Positions 44,182 to 53,580 of a DNA stretch of 64,000 nt are shown piece by piece; position 1 is the stretch's first letter; every line of letters begins with the position of its first letter. This stretch comes from Shewanella polaris (GTDB taxonomy: Bacteria; Pseudomonadota; Gammaproteobacteria; Enterobacterales; Shewanellaceae): contig NZ_CP041036.1 of the NCBI RefSeq assembly GCF_006385555.1, positions 682,001-746,000 on the forward strand, written 5' to 3'. The notes below the pieces were generated by a model. It saw nothing but the letters and a program-made list of their open reading frames with translations, searched no databases and was not told the origin of the DNA. A program made the translations under genes and the position numbers.

Positions 44182-46218
44182 TTAACGTGTAAAGTTATGG
44201 TATTTCTCGATACCTGAGCTTCGTCCTTCAGCATGACAAGTTGCACATGACTCACTTGCGTTTAACTTATACCATTCAGTAGCAGGTACTTCTTCAGTAG
44301 TAGTACCTCCATTTTGAACCATATGAGCTAATGCATAATCGTCATTATGGCATGCAAAACAGTTCGCCGTGATAGGGCTGGCCATTTTGGTTGAATCACC
44401 ATCGTTGAATGCTTTAGCTCTCATGAACTGATTTGGAACAGTTTTTAAGTCAACAACACCATTATCATGGCACGCTACACAGCTGGTCTGTGGTGCTATA
44501 ACACTTGCAACGTTAGGTGTACCATCGTCATTTAACTTCTCGCTGCCCACACCCCAATGCATACTATGAACCATTGGACCAAAGCCTGGAGCAGAATTTT
44601 TTGCACTACGGTCTTGACCGTTGTTATGACAAGCGACACAACCTAAACCACCGTTAGCGAAGTTACCGTTTTTGTGATAGTTACTAAGGTTGTTATGACA
44701 AGTAGTACAAGAGTCAGTGCCTACACTGTGACGACGATCGTAATCAGTTACTGACCCATCAGCCTGTGATGTAACATCCGTGTATCCATGTATAGTAACA
44801 ACGTCAGCTTCAGCACCCATGTAGTCTTTGGCGGTAAAACTGACACGTAATGATGCCATTAAGCCAGCATCAGGCCAAGCTGATAGGTCTGGAGTTGAGC
44901 CAGCGACAGGTGGTAAGCCATGACCTGCGGATATTGCATAACACATAGTCTTGCGACCTTCTGCGTCATAGCTGTATTCATAAGCATCAGTAATACGGCC
45001 AATAACACTGTTATTATAAACTCCGTGGAAGTATGAACCTACATAGTTAATTGGCTTGTCTGGATTATGAGTCGTTTGTGACTCGTCGAACAAATCATGT
45101 ATGTTAACTAATGTTTCAGCCCCTGTTGCTGCGTCAATTTCGAATAATGACAGCGTCGTACACCATTGGCCTGCATCACCAGAATCTGAGAACCATGCAG
45201 GTGCGGTACCAGTAACCTTATAGGTATCTGCGAGCGCTTTGTTAGAGGTGATAGCACTTTTTGCTTCATGTAACGCACGTAAGTCAGAACCGTTACCAGG
45301 AATGATATCTCCTGCAATGTCACCAGTGTCATGACAATCAATACAACCAGGACCTGCAACATTGATGTTTATAGTTGGTTCAGTGTGACAAGAACTACAG
45401 TTCATGACACTAAAGCCTGTTTCGAACTCTTGGTGGTTAATGTGGCCAATTTTAGACAGAGTATTACTTGCGTAGCTACCTGTTGAAAACCCTTCTTCAT
45501 TCACCATGTCGCGACTAACAGAGCCGTGACAGGTTAAACAACCTTCAACGAAAGTGACTTCACCGTCCATGCCTTGAGCTACATAGCTGGCATGACGATT
45601 TGGACTCGTTGAGTAGTCAACGTGACAGGCATAGCAAGCTTCGGTAGTGGTAGAAAAAGCTCCTTCAGGCTTATTTACTACTAGCTCATAAGATCTGGCT
45701 ATCCCTGATTCGCTATTGCCACCAACACGCAACCATACAATACCTTCAGTTCCAGTATTTACACCTAACATAGGTGCTGTAAATTGGTAGTGACCGTCAC
45801 CAAGAGCGGTTAATGTTGCCCCTTCAGTGCTCATCGTTACCGCACCACCAATATGAATATTGTCTGCGACTTCATTGATGGGATCTTCATTACGGTTGTT
45901 AATAAAACCTTTATCAGTAAGAGCCGCAACTTTACCTTCAGCATCTATGAGCCCGTTAACAAGTTCCCCGTTTTCGTTAGTGACCTCAAATTCGTAACTA
46001 ATAGAACCTTCGCCAAGTATATAGTTTATTACTTTCACATTAGTTTCGGTTGAACTGGTTACCACTGGTAATGTCCAAGAATCTCCAGGTTGACCGTCAA
46101 CACCGTCAACACCGTCAACACCAGCGGCACCGTCATCCCCATCACATCCCATTAACAAACTAGTCAGCGCTAATGCGACTAGATAAGCTAGTTTTTTAGA
46201 TTTAAAACGTTTCATCAT
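44182..46218 (-). CDS. OmcA/MtrC-family multihaem outer-surface lipoprotein, nine haem sites
   Basis: The 678-residue protein has a lipoprotein signal (LTSLLMGCDGD), a short collagen-like run (GVDGVDGVDGQPGD) and then beta-domains and haem domains like MtrC/OmcA, which pass electrons to metals or other acceptors outside the cell. I count nine CxxCH sites: CYACH, CLTCH, CSSCH, CIDCH, CTTCH, CVACH twice, CFACH and CATCH. The usual number is ten (five plus five); here the first haem domain has four. No mtrAB genes are adjacent. GGAGAG precedes two adjacent ATG codons. A perfect FNR-type box lies 155 bp upstream. Confidence 0.88.
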   Translation of the reverse strand: MMKRFKSKKLAYLVALALTSLLMGCDGDDGAAGVDGVDGVDGQPGDSWTLPVVTSSTETNVKVINYILGEGSISYEFEVTNENGELVNGLIDAEGKVAALTDKGFINNRNEDPINEVADNIHIGGAVTMSTEGATLTALGDGHYQFTAPMLGVNTGTEGIVWLRVGGNSESGIARSYELVVNKPEGAFSTTTEACYACHVDYSTSPNRHASYVAQGMDGEVTFVEGCLTCHGSVSRDMVNEEGFSTGSYASNTLSKIGHINHQEFETGFSVMNCSSCHTEPTININVAGPGCIDCHDTGDIAGDIIPGNGSDLRALHEAKSAITSNKALADTYKVTGTAPAWFSDSGDAGQWCTTLSLFEIDAATGAETLVNIHDLFDESQTTHNPDKPINYVGSYFHGVYNNSVIGRITDAYEYSYDAEGRKTMCYAISAGHGLPPVAGSTPDLSAWPDAGLMASLRVSFTAKDYMGAEADVVTIHGYTDVTSQADGSVTDYDRRHSVGTDSCTTCHNNLSNYHKNGNFANGGLGCVACHNNGQDRSAKNSAPGFGPMVHSMHWGVGSEKLNDDGTPNVASVIAPQTSCVACHDNGVVDLKTVPNQFMRAKAFNDGDSTKMASPITANCFACHNDDYALAHMVQNGGTTTEEVPATEWYKLNASESCATCHAEGRSSGIEKYHNFTR

Positions 46219-46870
46219 AACTCTCCGTTTGATCCAATAAAGAATATTGGACTCTTTATGGTATTAAACTTTGCTTAGTTCATTAGCCATAACTGGTTCT
46301 ATATTTTATTATGTGAGCTCAAATTGAATATCGGCTCGGGACCGATTTTGCTGTTAATCTAATGTAAATTAATTGATTGAGATCAAATTAGCGCCTATTA
46401 CTTTGGAGGTATGTCTCATTTTATTGATATTTATAAAAACCAATTGAATCATCACTTTAAATTAATATTCATTTAAGGTTGGCTTAAGGTTTGGTTAAGG
46501 TTAGGTTGGTGGTAGGTTAATTTTTATTTGAGATTGAAATTTTAATTTGTGCTAATGAAAAGCTACATTTACATGTTTCTGGGTTATATAAAATCGTGAA
46601 AAATAATATCGCTATGCTTCGATGCCCAGTAAAGAATATAAGCGTATTCGGACCCGCTGAAGTTGTTTAAATACTGATATTGTCTCAAATGTATGGATTG
46701 ATGTTGTTAACAAAATGGTTGATTAATGCGCAGTTAAGTTATAACTATCTAATATTTTAGCCAATTGTTAATTATTGGGCTAATCTTTCAAATCTCTTTA
46801 TCAACATTTAGACAAACACATGGTCTACGAGTGTTAGTCGCTGTAATCACAACACTGGAATACAACATTA
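46219..46870. other. Divergent regulatory region, cytochrome and GGDEF genes
   Basis: This spacer contains the FNR-type box at 46373-46386, a short inverted repeat (ATCGG with CCGAT, 46329-46346) and AT-rich DNA. There is no gene. Both flanking promoters must lie here. Confidence 0.5.
46373..46386. promoter_or_regulatory. Perfect FNR/EtrA-type box
   Basis: TTGATTGAGATCAA matches TTGAT-N4-ATCAA at all specified positions, about 155 bp before the cytochrome start. Anaerobic activation of the cytochrome gene is inferred. Confidence 0.7.
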
Positions 46871-47890
46871 ATGAGCATTTCTAATTTATGGGCAAGTGAA
46901 CTTGAATATCGTCGCACAGTGTTAAAGGCAGTGTTAATCGTCATTATTGTAGCTGGCAGTATTTTTGTGGTTAATAACTGGTTTAGCGGTTTCAAAGTGT
47001 ATGCCATGGTTGAACTAGTTGTGGTGTGTCTTTGTATTGGTATTCTGGTTATTCATAAGAGTACACCTAATCTTACCTTGTGGTGTTCAGTATTTTTATT
47101 TTCCCTCTATACGGTTATTTTAATTGGTATTTATAGTGCCTCATTTAATTCTGGGTTGTTTACTTGGTTGTTTATTATCCCCGTTTTGTCATATCTATTA
47201 TTGGGAATTAAGCTAGGAACGATATATACAAGTGTGTATATGGCTACAGGTGTGGCTATTTTGATTTACGCTTTGTTGTTCAATATTGCTGATATTTATC
47301 CGATCACTATTGCCAATATTGCTTTATGTTTAGCGGCCATTTGGGCATTGTCTTTTAGTTATGAATCTAAGCGAGCGGAAGCAGTAGAGCGTTTGCAACA
47401 AATGGCATCAGTTGATCCGTTAACAGGGTTAAATAATCGTTTATTGTTAGATTCTATTTTCGAGATGCTGTGCCAAAGTTTGCCTGATAAACAACAATCA
47501 GTGTCTATGTTATTACTTGATCTTGATTATTTTAAAAAGATTAATGATCAGTTTGGTCATGATGTGGGTGATAAGGTATTGGTTGAGGTATCCAAATTAA
47601 TCAACGATATGCGTCGTCGGAATGATTGGGCTTTTCGTTTTGGTGGCGAAGAATTTTGCATGTTAATTCCTAATACGAGTTTGCAACAGGCTGAGCAAAT
47701 CGCAGAGCGTTTGCGCATTGCGATAGATAAGATTACAACTGTTGATGATAATAAACTCAATATTAGTATCAGTATTGGCGTTGCACGTTGGCCCGATGAT
47801 GGCAGTCAGTTATCGCAGGTTTATAAAGCCGCTGACGAACGGCTTTATAAAGCGAAAGAATTAGGACGTAATAAAGTTGTTTCTCACTAA
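46871..47890 (+). CDS. Membrane diguanylate cyclase (GGDEF)
   Basis: The 339-residue protein has about six membrane helices (residues 15-170) and a C-terminal GGDEF domain with an active-site variant GGEEF (FRFGGEEFCML) and the substrate segment DPLTGLNNRLLLD. LLLDLDYFKKINDQFGHDVGD is also present. It should make cyclic di-GMP in response to an unknown membrane signal. No EAL domain or clear RxxD inhibitory site was seen. Confidence 0.92.
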   Translation: MSISNLWASELEYRRTVLKAVLIVIIVAGSIFVVNNWFSGFKVYAMVELVVVCLCIGILVIHKSTPNLTLWCSVFLFSLYTVILIGIYSASFNSGLFTWLFIIPVLSYLLLGIKLGTIYTSVYMATGVAILIYALLFNIADIYPITIANIALCLAAIWALSFSYESKRAEAVERLQQMASVDPLTGLNNRLLLDSIFEMLCQSLPDKQQSVSMLLLDLDYFKKINDQFGHDVGDKVLVEVSKLINDMRRRNDWAFRFGGEEFCMLIPNTSLQQAEQIAERLRIAIDKITTVDDNKLNISISIGVARWPDDGSQLSQVYKAADERLYKAKELGRNKVVSH

Positions 47891-48304
47891 AGTGATCAAC
47901 CAAGAGCCAGTAATAACAAATAAAGTGTAGTCAGCAACAATTGTTGGTGGCTATTTTATTCCAATCCGCATTAGAATTTGCTCTTTTAGCGAAAATTATC
48001 AGTGAGGTATTTGAGGCAGCCTTTTGAAGACATAGTCGTTCTCGGCAACTGCTCCTGCGTTGCTCTACCTCCTGCATCCATGCAGTCGTACGTTAAGAAA
48101 GGCTAACAAAAAAGACCACTCTGATAAATTCGCCCTTCGGGGCGGTGTCACAACCCCCATTACTGTTTCAAATGACTTTGATGTAGAAGACTACACCTAC
48201 AGTCATTTTCATTGTACTGGGCCTAGTGACGCAGCCTAAAATAGATCATATTCTAATAAGGATTGATATTATGGTTTAGTTTTATGAAGTAAATATGACA
48301 TAGG
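47891..48304. other. Intergenic with repeat-like palindromic stretches
   Basis: No gene was found. The stretch 48000-48240 has several short inverted segments (for example CGCCCTTCGGGGCG at 48133-48146) and a composition unlike its surroundings. It resembles dispersed non-coding repeats, but no second copy lies in this window. Confidence 0.35.
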
Positions 48305-48415
48305 CATCCACCGTAATCTTCTTATTGATCCGATGGAAACAATAGACTTCTTCAAGCAGATTTCAACGTAGCTGAAATAACATTTCTACGTCGGCAATAT
48401 CTATATAAAATGACA
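48305..48415 (-). pseudogene. Degenerate copy of the 3' end of the 48428 gene
   Basis: Read on the minus strand, this gives IDIADVEMLFQLR and then NLLEEVY after an in-frame stop. It is clearly related to INIAEIEMLFLPLLNQLEEVY at the C-terminus of the neighbouring gene. It is the remnant of a tandem paralogue. Confidence 0.75.
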
Positions 48416-48427
48416 AAGACACTCACC

Positions 48428-49033
48428 TTAATTTTCATCTTGATACGATGGCAAGCCATAGACCTCTTCAAGCTGATTTAAAAGCGGTAGAAACAGCATC
48501 TCTATTTCGGCAATATTTATATGGCTTTGGTTAGGGAAAAAGAAATGACTATTGCGATTGCGCCGGGTACGGATAATGACATAGAACATCTGACTGATCA
48601 GTTTGGTGTTTTGTGGAGGAAGTTGTATTTGTTCAAAAAGCTTATTTTCAGCATTTTTTAGTGCCGTACTGATTGTCCCTGTGTTGATCTGTGCGACATA
48701 ATTGATCTCTAGTTTTTTTAGTATTCCATCCAACCATACATTACTTAAAGCGGTGACTGTTTCACCATATTCACTATGGGCCCTTTTTTTGAAAAAAAGG
48801 ATATTATGCTTTAACAGGCAAGCTTTGAGCAAAATCTCTGCGGCAAGCGAAATGTTACGCCAGAAATCAACCGTTTCGAAAGGACTATGTTCACCGATAT
48901 TCGCAATTTCATAAGTGCCGTTATGGTAAGTAATCACATTTTGAAAAGTAGACAGGTGAATGGCATAGCGGTGATTTTGTTCTGCAATATAACTGATATC
49001 AACATTTATCCCGTCTCCAGTATCAATATTCAT
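48428..49033 (-). CDS. Uncharacterised protein
   Basis: The protein (201 aa from the chosen start) has no signal peptide or membrane helix. A mostly helical middle (WRNISLAAEILLKACLLKHN) and the motif RTRRNRNSHFFFPNQ are its most distinctive parts; this recalls HEPN-like helical folds in which R-x4-6-H is catalytic, but I would not assign it. I prefer the ATG at 49033 with AGAGGAT nine bases upstream. A GTG at 49057 directly follows the stop of a broken upstream frame. Remnants of related or partner genes lie on both sides. Confidence 0.6.
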   Translation of the reverse strand: MNIDTGDGINVDISYIAEQNHRYAIHLSTFQNVITYHNGTYEIANIGEHSPFETVDFWRNISLAAEILLKACLLKHNILFFKKRAHSEYGETVTALSNVWLDGILKKLEINYVAQINTGTISTALKNAENKLFEQIQLPPQNTKLISQMFYVIIRTRRNRNSHFFFPNQSHINIAEIEMLFLPLLNQLEEVYGLPSYQDEN

Positions 49034-49057
49034 TGTATTTATCCTCTTCAATATCAC

Positions 49058-49275
49058 TCATCGCTTTTCTTCTTCCAAACGCAATTCATTTATCAGTGAT
49101 GCAACCTTTTTATCTGTATGACCAGTAATAAGATCTCTTCCTTACAAGCTTTATCTAACAATTGAGGAGCATAAACGAGCGAGAAAATAACATTGTTTTC
49201 TAGAATAACATGCTCCCCATATTTATTGATGGATGGTCTTATGCTGCCTAGCAGACATAAAAATAACGCCAGCAA
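49058..49275 (-). pseudogene. Frameshifted small gene upstream of the 48428 gene
   Basis: One frame reads NKYGEHVILENNVIFSLVYA and LLDKACKEEI. It then shifts near 49125 into a second frame giving TGHTDKKVASLINELRLEEE, which ends in TGA immediately before the GTG of the next gene. Together they look like one protein of about 75 residues broken by a frameshift. The tight junction suggests an original two-gene operon. Confidence 0.5.
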
Positions 49276-49655
49276 GTTTCAGCTCATTATTGGAGGTATA
49301 CCTTCACAGTCTACACCTCACACAAGAGGGTGGAATTCTGGCATTTAATGAGCCAATTGGTTTGTCAGGTAACAGCACTCTAAAAATGGGTGGTTTGGAC
49401 TAGTTGGCTGCTTTACTGTCCATCTGGAAAGTTGGATACTTGATGAATAGTTATTGGCTTATCTATTGTGGCGTTCAATTTTTAAAACCGAACAAAATAA
49501 AGCCGAATGTGGATTTCAAAAGCTATTAGCGTTATCGTTAACTAATAAGAAAATCAACAGAGACTAAAAACAGCGGGTGTTCCATTTAAGCCCACTTTTG
49601 TCAGCTCTAGGCATTAGGCTCCAACATCATCTCATCTACTCTTTCGGGGGGAACG
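49276..49655. other. Intergenic, no gene seen
   Basis: The 380 bp contain no supported gene. An AAAAATGGGTGG stretch at about 49382 resembles the REP-like motif at 38346. The promoter of the ferritin-like gene should be near the right end. Confidence 0.4.
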
Positions 49656-50096
49656 ATGTCAGAAAATGTAAACAATGCACTCATAGAAGCAATCAATGAT
49701 GAGTATAAATCACGCGCAACATACCGAGCAGTCATTAATAAATTTGGTGAAATACGACCTTTCATAAACATAGTCGCAGCCGAAGGCCGTCATATTGAAG
49801 CCTTGTTACCCTTATTTGTTAAATACAATGTTGCTATTCCTATTGATGATTGGGATTCACGCATAAAAACACCCGCAACTATTCTTGAAGCATGTCAATT
49901 GGGCGTTGCAGACGAAATTGAAAATGCACAAATGTATGACAGGCTACTTGAGTTAACAATAGGTTATCCTGATATTCAAGCAGTGCTAAAGCAATTACAA
50001 AGAGCATCAAAAGAAAATCATCTTCCCGCTTTTCAGCGTTGCGTGGAGAGAGGCGGTCGAGGACAGCAAAATCGACGCGGACAATGCTGTAAGTAG
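49656..50096 (+). CDS. Ferritin-like domain protein (DUF2202-type)
   Basis: The 146-residue protein is a four-helix ferritin-like protein. Probable metal ligands are in NDEYKSRATYRAV, AEGRHIEALLPLF, DEIENAQMYDRL and SKENHLPAFQRCV, matching the E...E..H and E...E..H spacing of the family. A Gly/Arg/Cys tail (GQQNRRGQCCK) follows. GGGGGG precedes the ATG. It lies 9 bp before a ZIP transporter gene and is surely co-transcribed with it, so metal handling is the likely theme. Confidence 0.82.
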   Translation: MSENVNNALIEAINDEYKSRATYRAVINKFGEIRPFINIVAAEGRHIEALLPLFVKYNVAIPIDDWDSRIKTPATILEACQLGVADEIENAQMYDRLLELTIGYPDIQAVLKQLQRASKENHLPAFQRCVERGGRGQQNRRGQCCK

Positions 50097-50105
50097 GTTG
50101 TTAAC

Positions 50106-50840
50106 ATGGAAAATACATTTTGGACGGCCCTTGCCACGAGTTCTCTTGCCGCTGTTGTTACTACAGTTGGTATATATACAGTACGTAAGTATGTAGATTG
50201 GGGGCAACGCAATATTACCTATTTTATGTGTTTTGCTGCAGGTGTATTAATATCGGCGTCGTTTCTTCACATTATTCCTAAATCATTGTCAATGAACCCT
50301 AATGCAGCACCTTATCTATTAGTTGGATTTTTTGGCTTACATTTATTTAATCGTTTTGTTACCGCATTTGTATGCCAGAAAGACCCTGAAAAAGAGCAAT
50401 ATGGCATTGGACTTGTACCAATGGTGGGTATTGGTTTTCACTCGTTTATCGATGGGTTTATCTATTCTATTGCGTTTACCGTGAGTATTTTTACTGGTTT
50501 TCTCGCCACTGCGGGCATGGTTTTACATGAATTCCCTGAAGGCATCATTACCTATCTTTTATTGGTAAAAGGAGGGTTTAGTGAACGAAAAGCGGTGATT
50601 CTTTCTTTTTTTGCAGCCGCATTAACCACCCCGGTAGGTATGCTTGTCTCATTTCCACTCATCAATCAAATTGATAAACCAATGTTGGGGGCTTTGTTGT
50701 CATTGTCAGCGGGTGCGCTCATTTATGTTGGGGCAACACACCTCTTACCTAAAGCTGAACAAGAACACAAAAAATACAGTTTTGTTGCATTGGGTGGTGG
50801 GATACTGGTTGCTATTATAATAGTACTTTCAAAAGGTTAA
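50106..50840 (+). CDS. ZIP-family metal transporter
   Basis: The 244-residue protein has eight predicted helices and both ZIP metal-site motifs: HSFIDGF in helix IV and HEFPEG in helix V. It should bring zinc, iron or a similar divalent metal into the cytoplasm. The ferritin-like gene upstream and the lack of a Zur-type box leave the metal open. Confidence 0.88.
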   Translation: MENTFWTALATSSLAAVVTTVGIYTVRKYVDWGQRNITYFMCFAAGVLISASFLHIIPKSLSMNPNAAPYLLVGFFGLHLFNRFVTAFVCQKDPEKEQYGIGLVPMVGIGFHSFIDGFIYSIAFTVSIFTGFLATAGMVLHEFPEGIITYLLLVKGGFSERKAVILSFFAAALTTPVGMLVSFPLINQIDKPMLGALLSLSAGALIYVGATHLLPKAEQEHKKYSFVALGGGILVAIIIVLSKG

Positions 50841-50886
50841 TTAAATTATGAATCCAGTTAAACAATTGACTAACTAATAGATTAGG

Positions 50887-50908
50887 GGCCTAACAAATAG
50901 GTTAGGCC
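50887..50908. terminator. Hairpin between convergent genes
   Basis: GGCCTAAC is inverted to GTTAGGCC with a six-base loop. It lacks a T-tract but is placed where the ZIP and DUF1097 transcripts meet. Confidence 0.4.
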
Positions 50909-50978
50909 GAGTGACGTTGTGTTGTTATTGAATGTTGAACAAGCTTTATATTGTATTAACAGTAGGTAACTAATCTGC

Positions 50979-51470
50979 TTAGATATCTTCTACCGTTTCA
51001 TCTTTCAACGATTCAGTGGTGTTATCCGTTAACGTTATCAATAAGCCTGTGAGTAGGCTCATGCTGTAACCCAGTGCGGCACCTATAACAAGCGGCGGAA
51101 TAATTGCTGCTATATCGGCATTTAAGGCAAATGTGATACAACAACCAATAAACGTACCGGGAATAAAAGCGAAGTTTTTATGACTGGCTTGTAAACACAT
51201 AAATGCAGTAACAATGCCTGTTAACGCATAGCTGATCATTGGCGAGCCCAGCACTCCGCTACCTGCAATAATTAACCATCCCCAGAATACACCAGAAAGA
51301 TTAGTCATTATCGCCATTATCATCCCTTTGGCGCCTGTTTCTGTTTGAGCAAAAAAAGTACTGCAACCGAGAAAGCCAACCCATGTCACGAGTTGAAATA
51401 CATCAGCAAGACCAGCCCAAACAGCCGCTAAAAAACCTGCAGAAATTGCAATTTGCCAACGATTAGCCAT
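50979..51470 (-). CDS. DUF1097 family membrane protein
   Basis: The protein (163 aa) has five predicted helices and matches DUF1097 (YcdZ type), function unknown. It begins MANRWQIAISAGFLAAVWAG; GAGGCGACC precedes this ATG at 51470. The longer frame to 51572 adds residues without family character. Confidence 0.82.
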   Translation of the reverse strand: MANRWQIAISAGFLAAVWAGLADVFQLVTWVGFLGCSTFFAQTETGAKGMIMAIMTNLSGVFWGWLIIAGSGVLGSPMISYALTGIVTAFMCLQASHKNFAFIPGTFIGCCITFALNADIAAIIPPLVIGAALGYSMSLLTGLLITLTDNTTESLKDETVEDI

Positions 51471-52004
51471 GGTCGCCTCTATAACGTAAAAATAAGAACG
51501 GTGAGTTCTAAATTTAGCACAATAAAAGAAAGCCATGCAGTTTAGTTTTATAAAAGTCGATCCAGTTCGCAAATAATAGTAAATGCTAATAAAACAAAAT
51601 ATCCTGGAACTTGGTAGGCGCTGGCGTATTTAGCTTCGGATTATTTAAGTTTTGCAAGTTTAGGTTTACCCACAGTGCTTGATGGTTTTATCCAATAAAA
51701 TTGTGGCGTTACTTATCATCATTAATGGTTACAGTGGATATTATGAGGGAGCCTGGATCGTGATTTAACGGTGTTCTCAGTGATGATAGTGAGTCTATGT
51801 CTTTCGTTTACGCAATATGGAATATTTAGTGGTAAAACATCGTAGAGCCAGAGTTTGTCACTTAATATGGTTGGTACATAAGTAAGCAGTGCGTCTCCTT
51901 AATGAGTTTATGTTGTTGACAATAAGGACGCCCACATAAGAAACTGTGGCGTCAATATCAGCCCCCAAAAATGCGATACAAATGCATAATAGGAAATAAC
52001 AAGC
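51471..52004. other. Intergenic, no gene seen
   Basis: This spacer between two divergent genes holds their promoters. No repeat, RNA or open frame could be supported. Confidence 0.4.
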
Positions 52005-52706
52005 ATGCCTCACCAAGACCAGAGCATTAGTGTCAAAATGGCGGCTCCATTCTGCATATTATTAATAGTAATACTACTACTGCAGGTGGTTGGTGTGTAT
52101 GTCAGCAATAGCTTTTTAGCTTCGGGAGGGGTTAAAGGTTATTGGATTATAAGTCGGTTAATCTTTCCATTTGTTCTCGTTTTTCTGCTGGCGATACCGT
52201 TAAAACAACTGTATTTCTCTAAACCTACAATTAATCGTGAAAACCTGCTGCTGATGGCTTTCTTTTTTGGTCTTCTGCTTTGTTTATTTGTTTACCTACA
52301 ATTTTTTGCAGCAGATTATTTATCTCACTATCGCCATGGTCGCTCTTTAGACGCGCTAAGAGAAGCTGGTAAGTTTCAGCGTTTTCTGATTTTTACTGCT
52401 TCGACCATAATAGGCTGGGAAGTCCTTCATCGCGGGTTTTTATTGGGTGGTGGTCAATATTGTTTAACCAAGCATTACAAACTAAATCCTGTGGCGGCCG
52501 CTATTATCATGACCGTTATTGTGTGTATCTTTGAAGTATTATTCCACATTAAAAAACCTATCTATGAAGCTGTAGGTATGATTTTCGCCTCGCCTTTATT
52601 GTCTTATCTAACGATTAAAACTCGCAGCTTATGGCCTGCGTTAACATTTCATTTATTGATTGAGTTAGCATTTGGCTTTTCCGCGTTTTATTATTCTGTC
52701 TATTAA
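52005..52706 (+). CDS. CPBP/Abi-family membrane protein
   Basis: The 233-residue protein has seven or eight helices and the CPBP intramembrane protease layout: the first motif appears as WEVLHRGFLL, the second in CIFEVLFHIKKP, and the third in PALTFHLLIEL. The usual first motif is EExxxR; here the first Glu is Trp, so catalysis may be altered or absent. It stands alone. Confidence 0.75.
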   Translation: MPHQDQSISVKMAAPFCILLIVILLLQVVGVYVSNSFLASGGVKGYWIISRLIFPFVLVFLLAIPLKQLYFSKPTINRENLLLMAFFFGLLLCLFVYLQFFAADYLSHYRHGRSLDALREAGKFQRFLIFTASTIIGWEVLHRGFLLGGGQYCLTKHYKLNPVAAAIIMTVIVCIFEVLFHIKKPIYEAVGMIFASPLLSYLTIKTRSLWPALTFHLLIELAFGFSAFYYSVY

Positions 52707-52992
52707 TCGTTTCATTAATAAATTTTCGAAATAAACTTGCCCATATATAACAGTTATCGATGATTATAAAAATGAATGTCAGGGTTAGTTATGAGGCACG
52801 TTGAGCTTTGTTCTTGAGTCATTACAGTGGCGAATTGACAGAGTATTTTTAGCCCCATTAGTGCTGATAATCTCATAACATCCCAAAATCATCTGTTATT
52901 ATTGCAAGTGGATTATTAATGAGCATCCGATGTGCACATGCACCGGAAGGCCTGTATCAATATGCGATTTCATTTCAGGAAAACGAGAAAAT

Positions 52993-53466
52993 ATGATTAC
53001 TTTTCATCCCATTGGCTATGCTAAAACCCCATTTGAAGAAATTGACAATGTACCTTTACAAAGTGCAGGGATCTCAAATGATATTGCCGAACTCATAATC
53101 CATGAAGAGTTTGTCGAGGGGCTGGATGACCTCCATGGCTTCTCGCATATCTATGTATTGTTTCATATTCACAAAGCTAAAGGTTCAGCTTTGAAGGTTA
53201 AACCATTCTTAGACACTGAACATCGCGGTATTTTTGCCACTCGCTCGCCAAAACGTCCGAACCCTATTGGGCTGAGCATTGTTGAAATTGATCGTATTGA
53301 AGGAGGTCGCGTTTTTGTTAAAGGGATTGATCTGCTTAACGGCACACCGATCATTGATATCAAACCCTATATCCAATCATTCGATAATATTAAAGACACC
53401 AAAGATGGCTGGTATGAACAAGGCTTTGACCCCAAAACGACTCTTTCTGATGATCGTTTCGCTTAA
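52993..53466 (+). CDS. TrmO/TsaA-family tRNA-modifying methyltransferase
   Basis: The protein (157 aa) belongs to the TsaA (UPF0066) family, whose E. coli member TrmO methylates N6 of t6A37 in tRNA. The core motif is HRGIFATRSPKRPNPIGLS, and FHPIGYAKTPF is the N-terminal strand. It is shorter than E. coli TrmO and lacks its C-terminal domain, so it may have another substrate. The ATG at 52993 is chosen for the family N-terminus; the frame opens at 52930. Confidence 0.8.
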   Translation: MITFHPIGYAKTPFEEIDNVPLQSAGISNDIAELIIHEEFVEGLDDLHGFSHIYVLFHIHKAKGSALKVKPFLDTEHRGIFATRSPKRPNPIGLSIVEIDRIEGGRVFVKGIDLLNGTPIIDIKPYIQSFDNIKDTKDGWYEQGFDPKTTLSDDRFA

Positions 53467-53580
53467 TAAGTGACAAGCTAAGGTCTAATTAATTTAACGT
53501 TAACATGATTCCTGATTCTGGTTGGCGAAAACGTAGTTTTAGTTTCAGCTTTTGAGCTCCTTAAATTTAATAGGCCGCTA

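Noticed and set aside
48000..48240. Possible second MITE family
   Set aside because: No convincing terminal inverted repeats or target duplication could be found and no second copy lies in the window.
50887..50908. GGCCTAAC/GTTAGGCC hairpin considered as an attC site
   Set aside because: It is only 22 bp, lacks the L boxes and spacer of attC, and sits between convergent genes where a terminator is expected.
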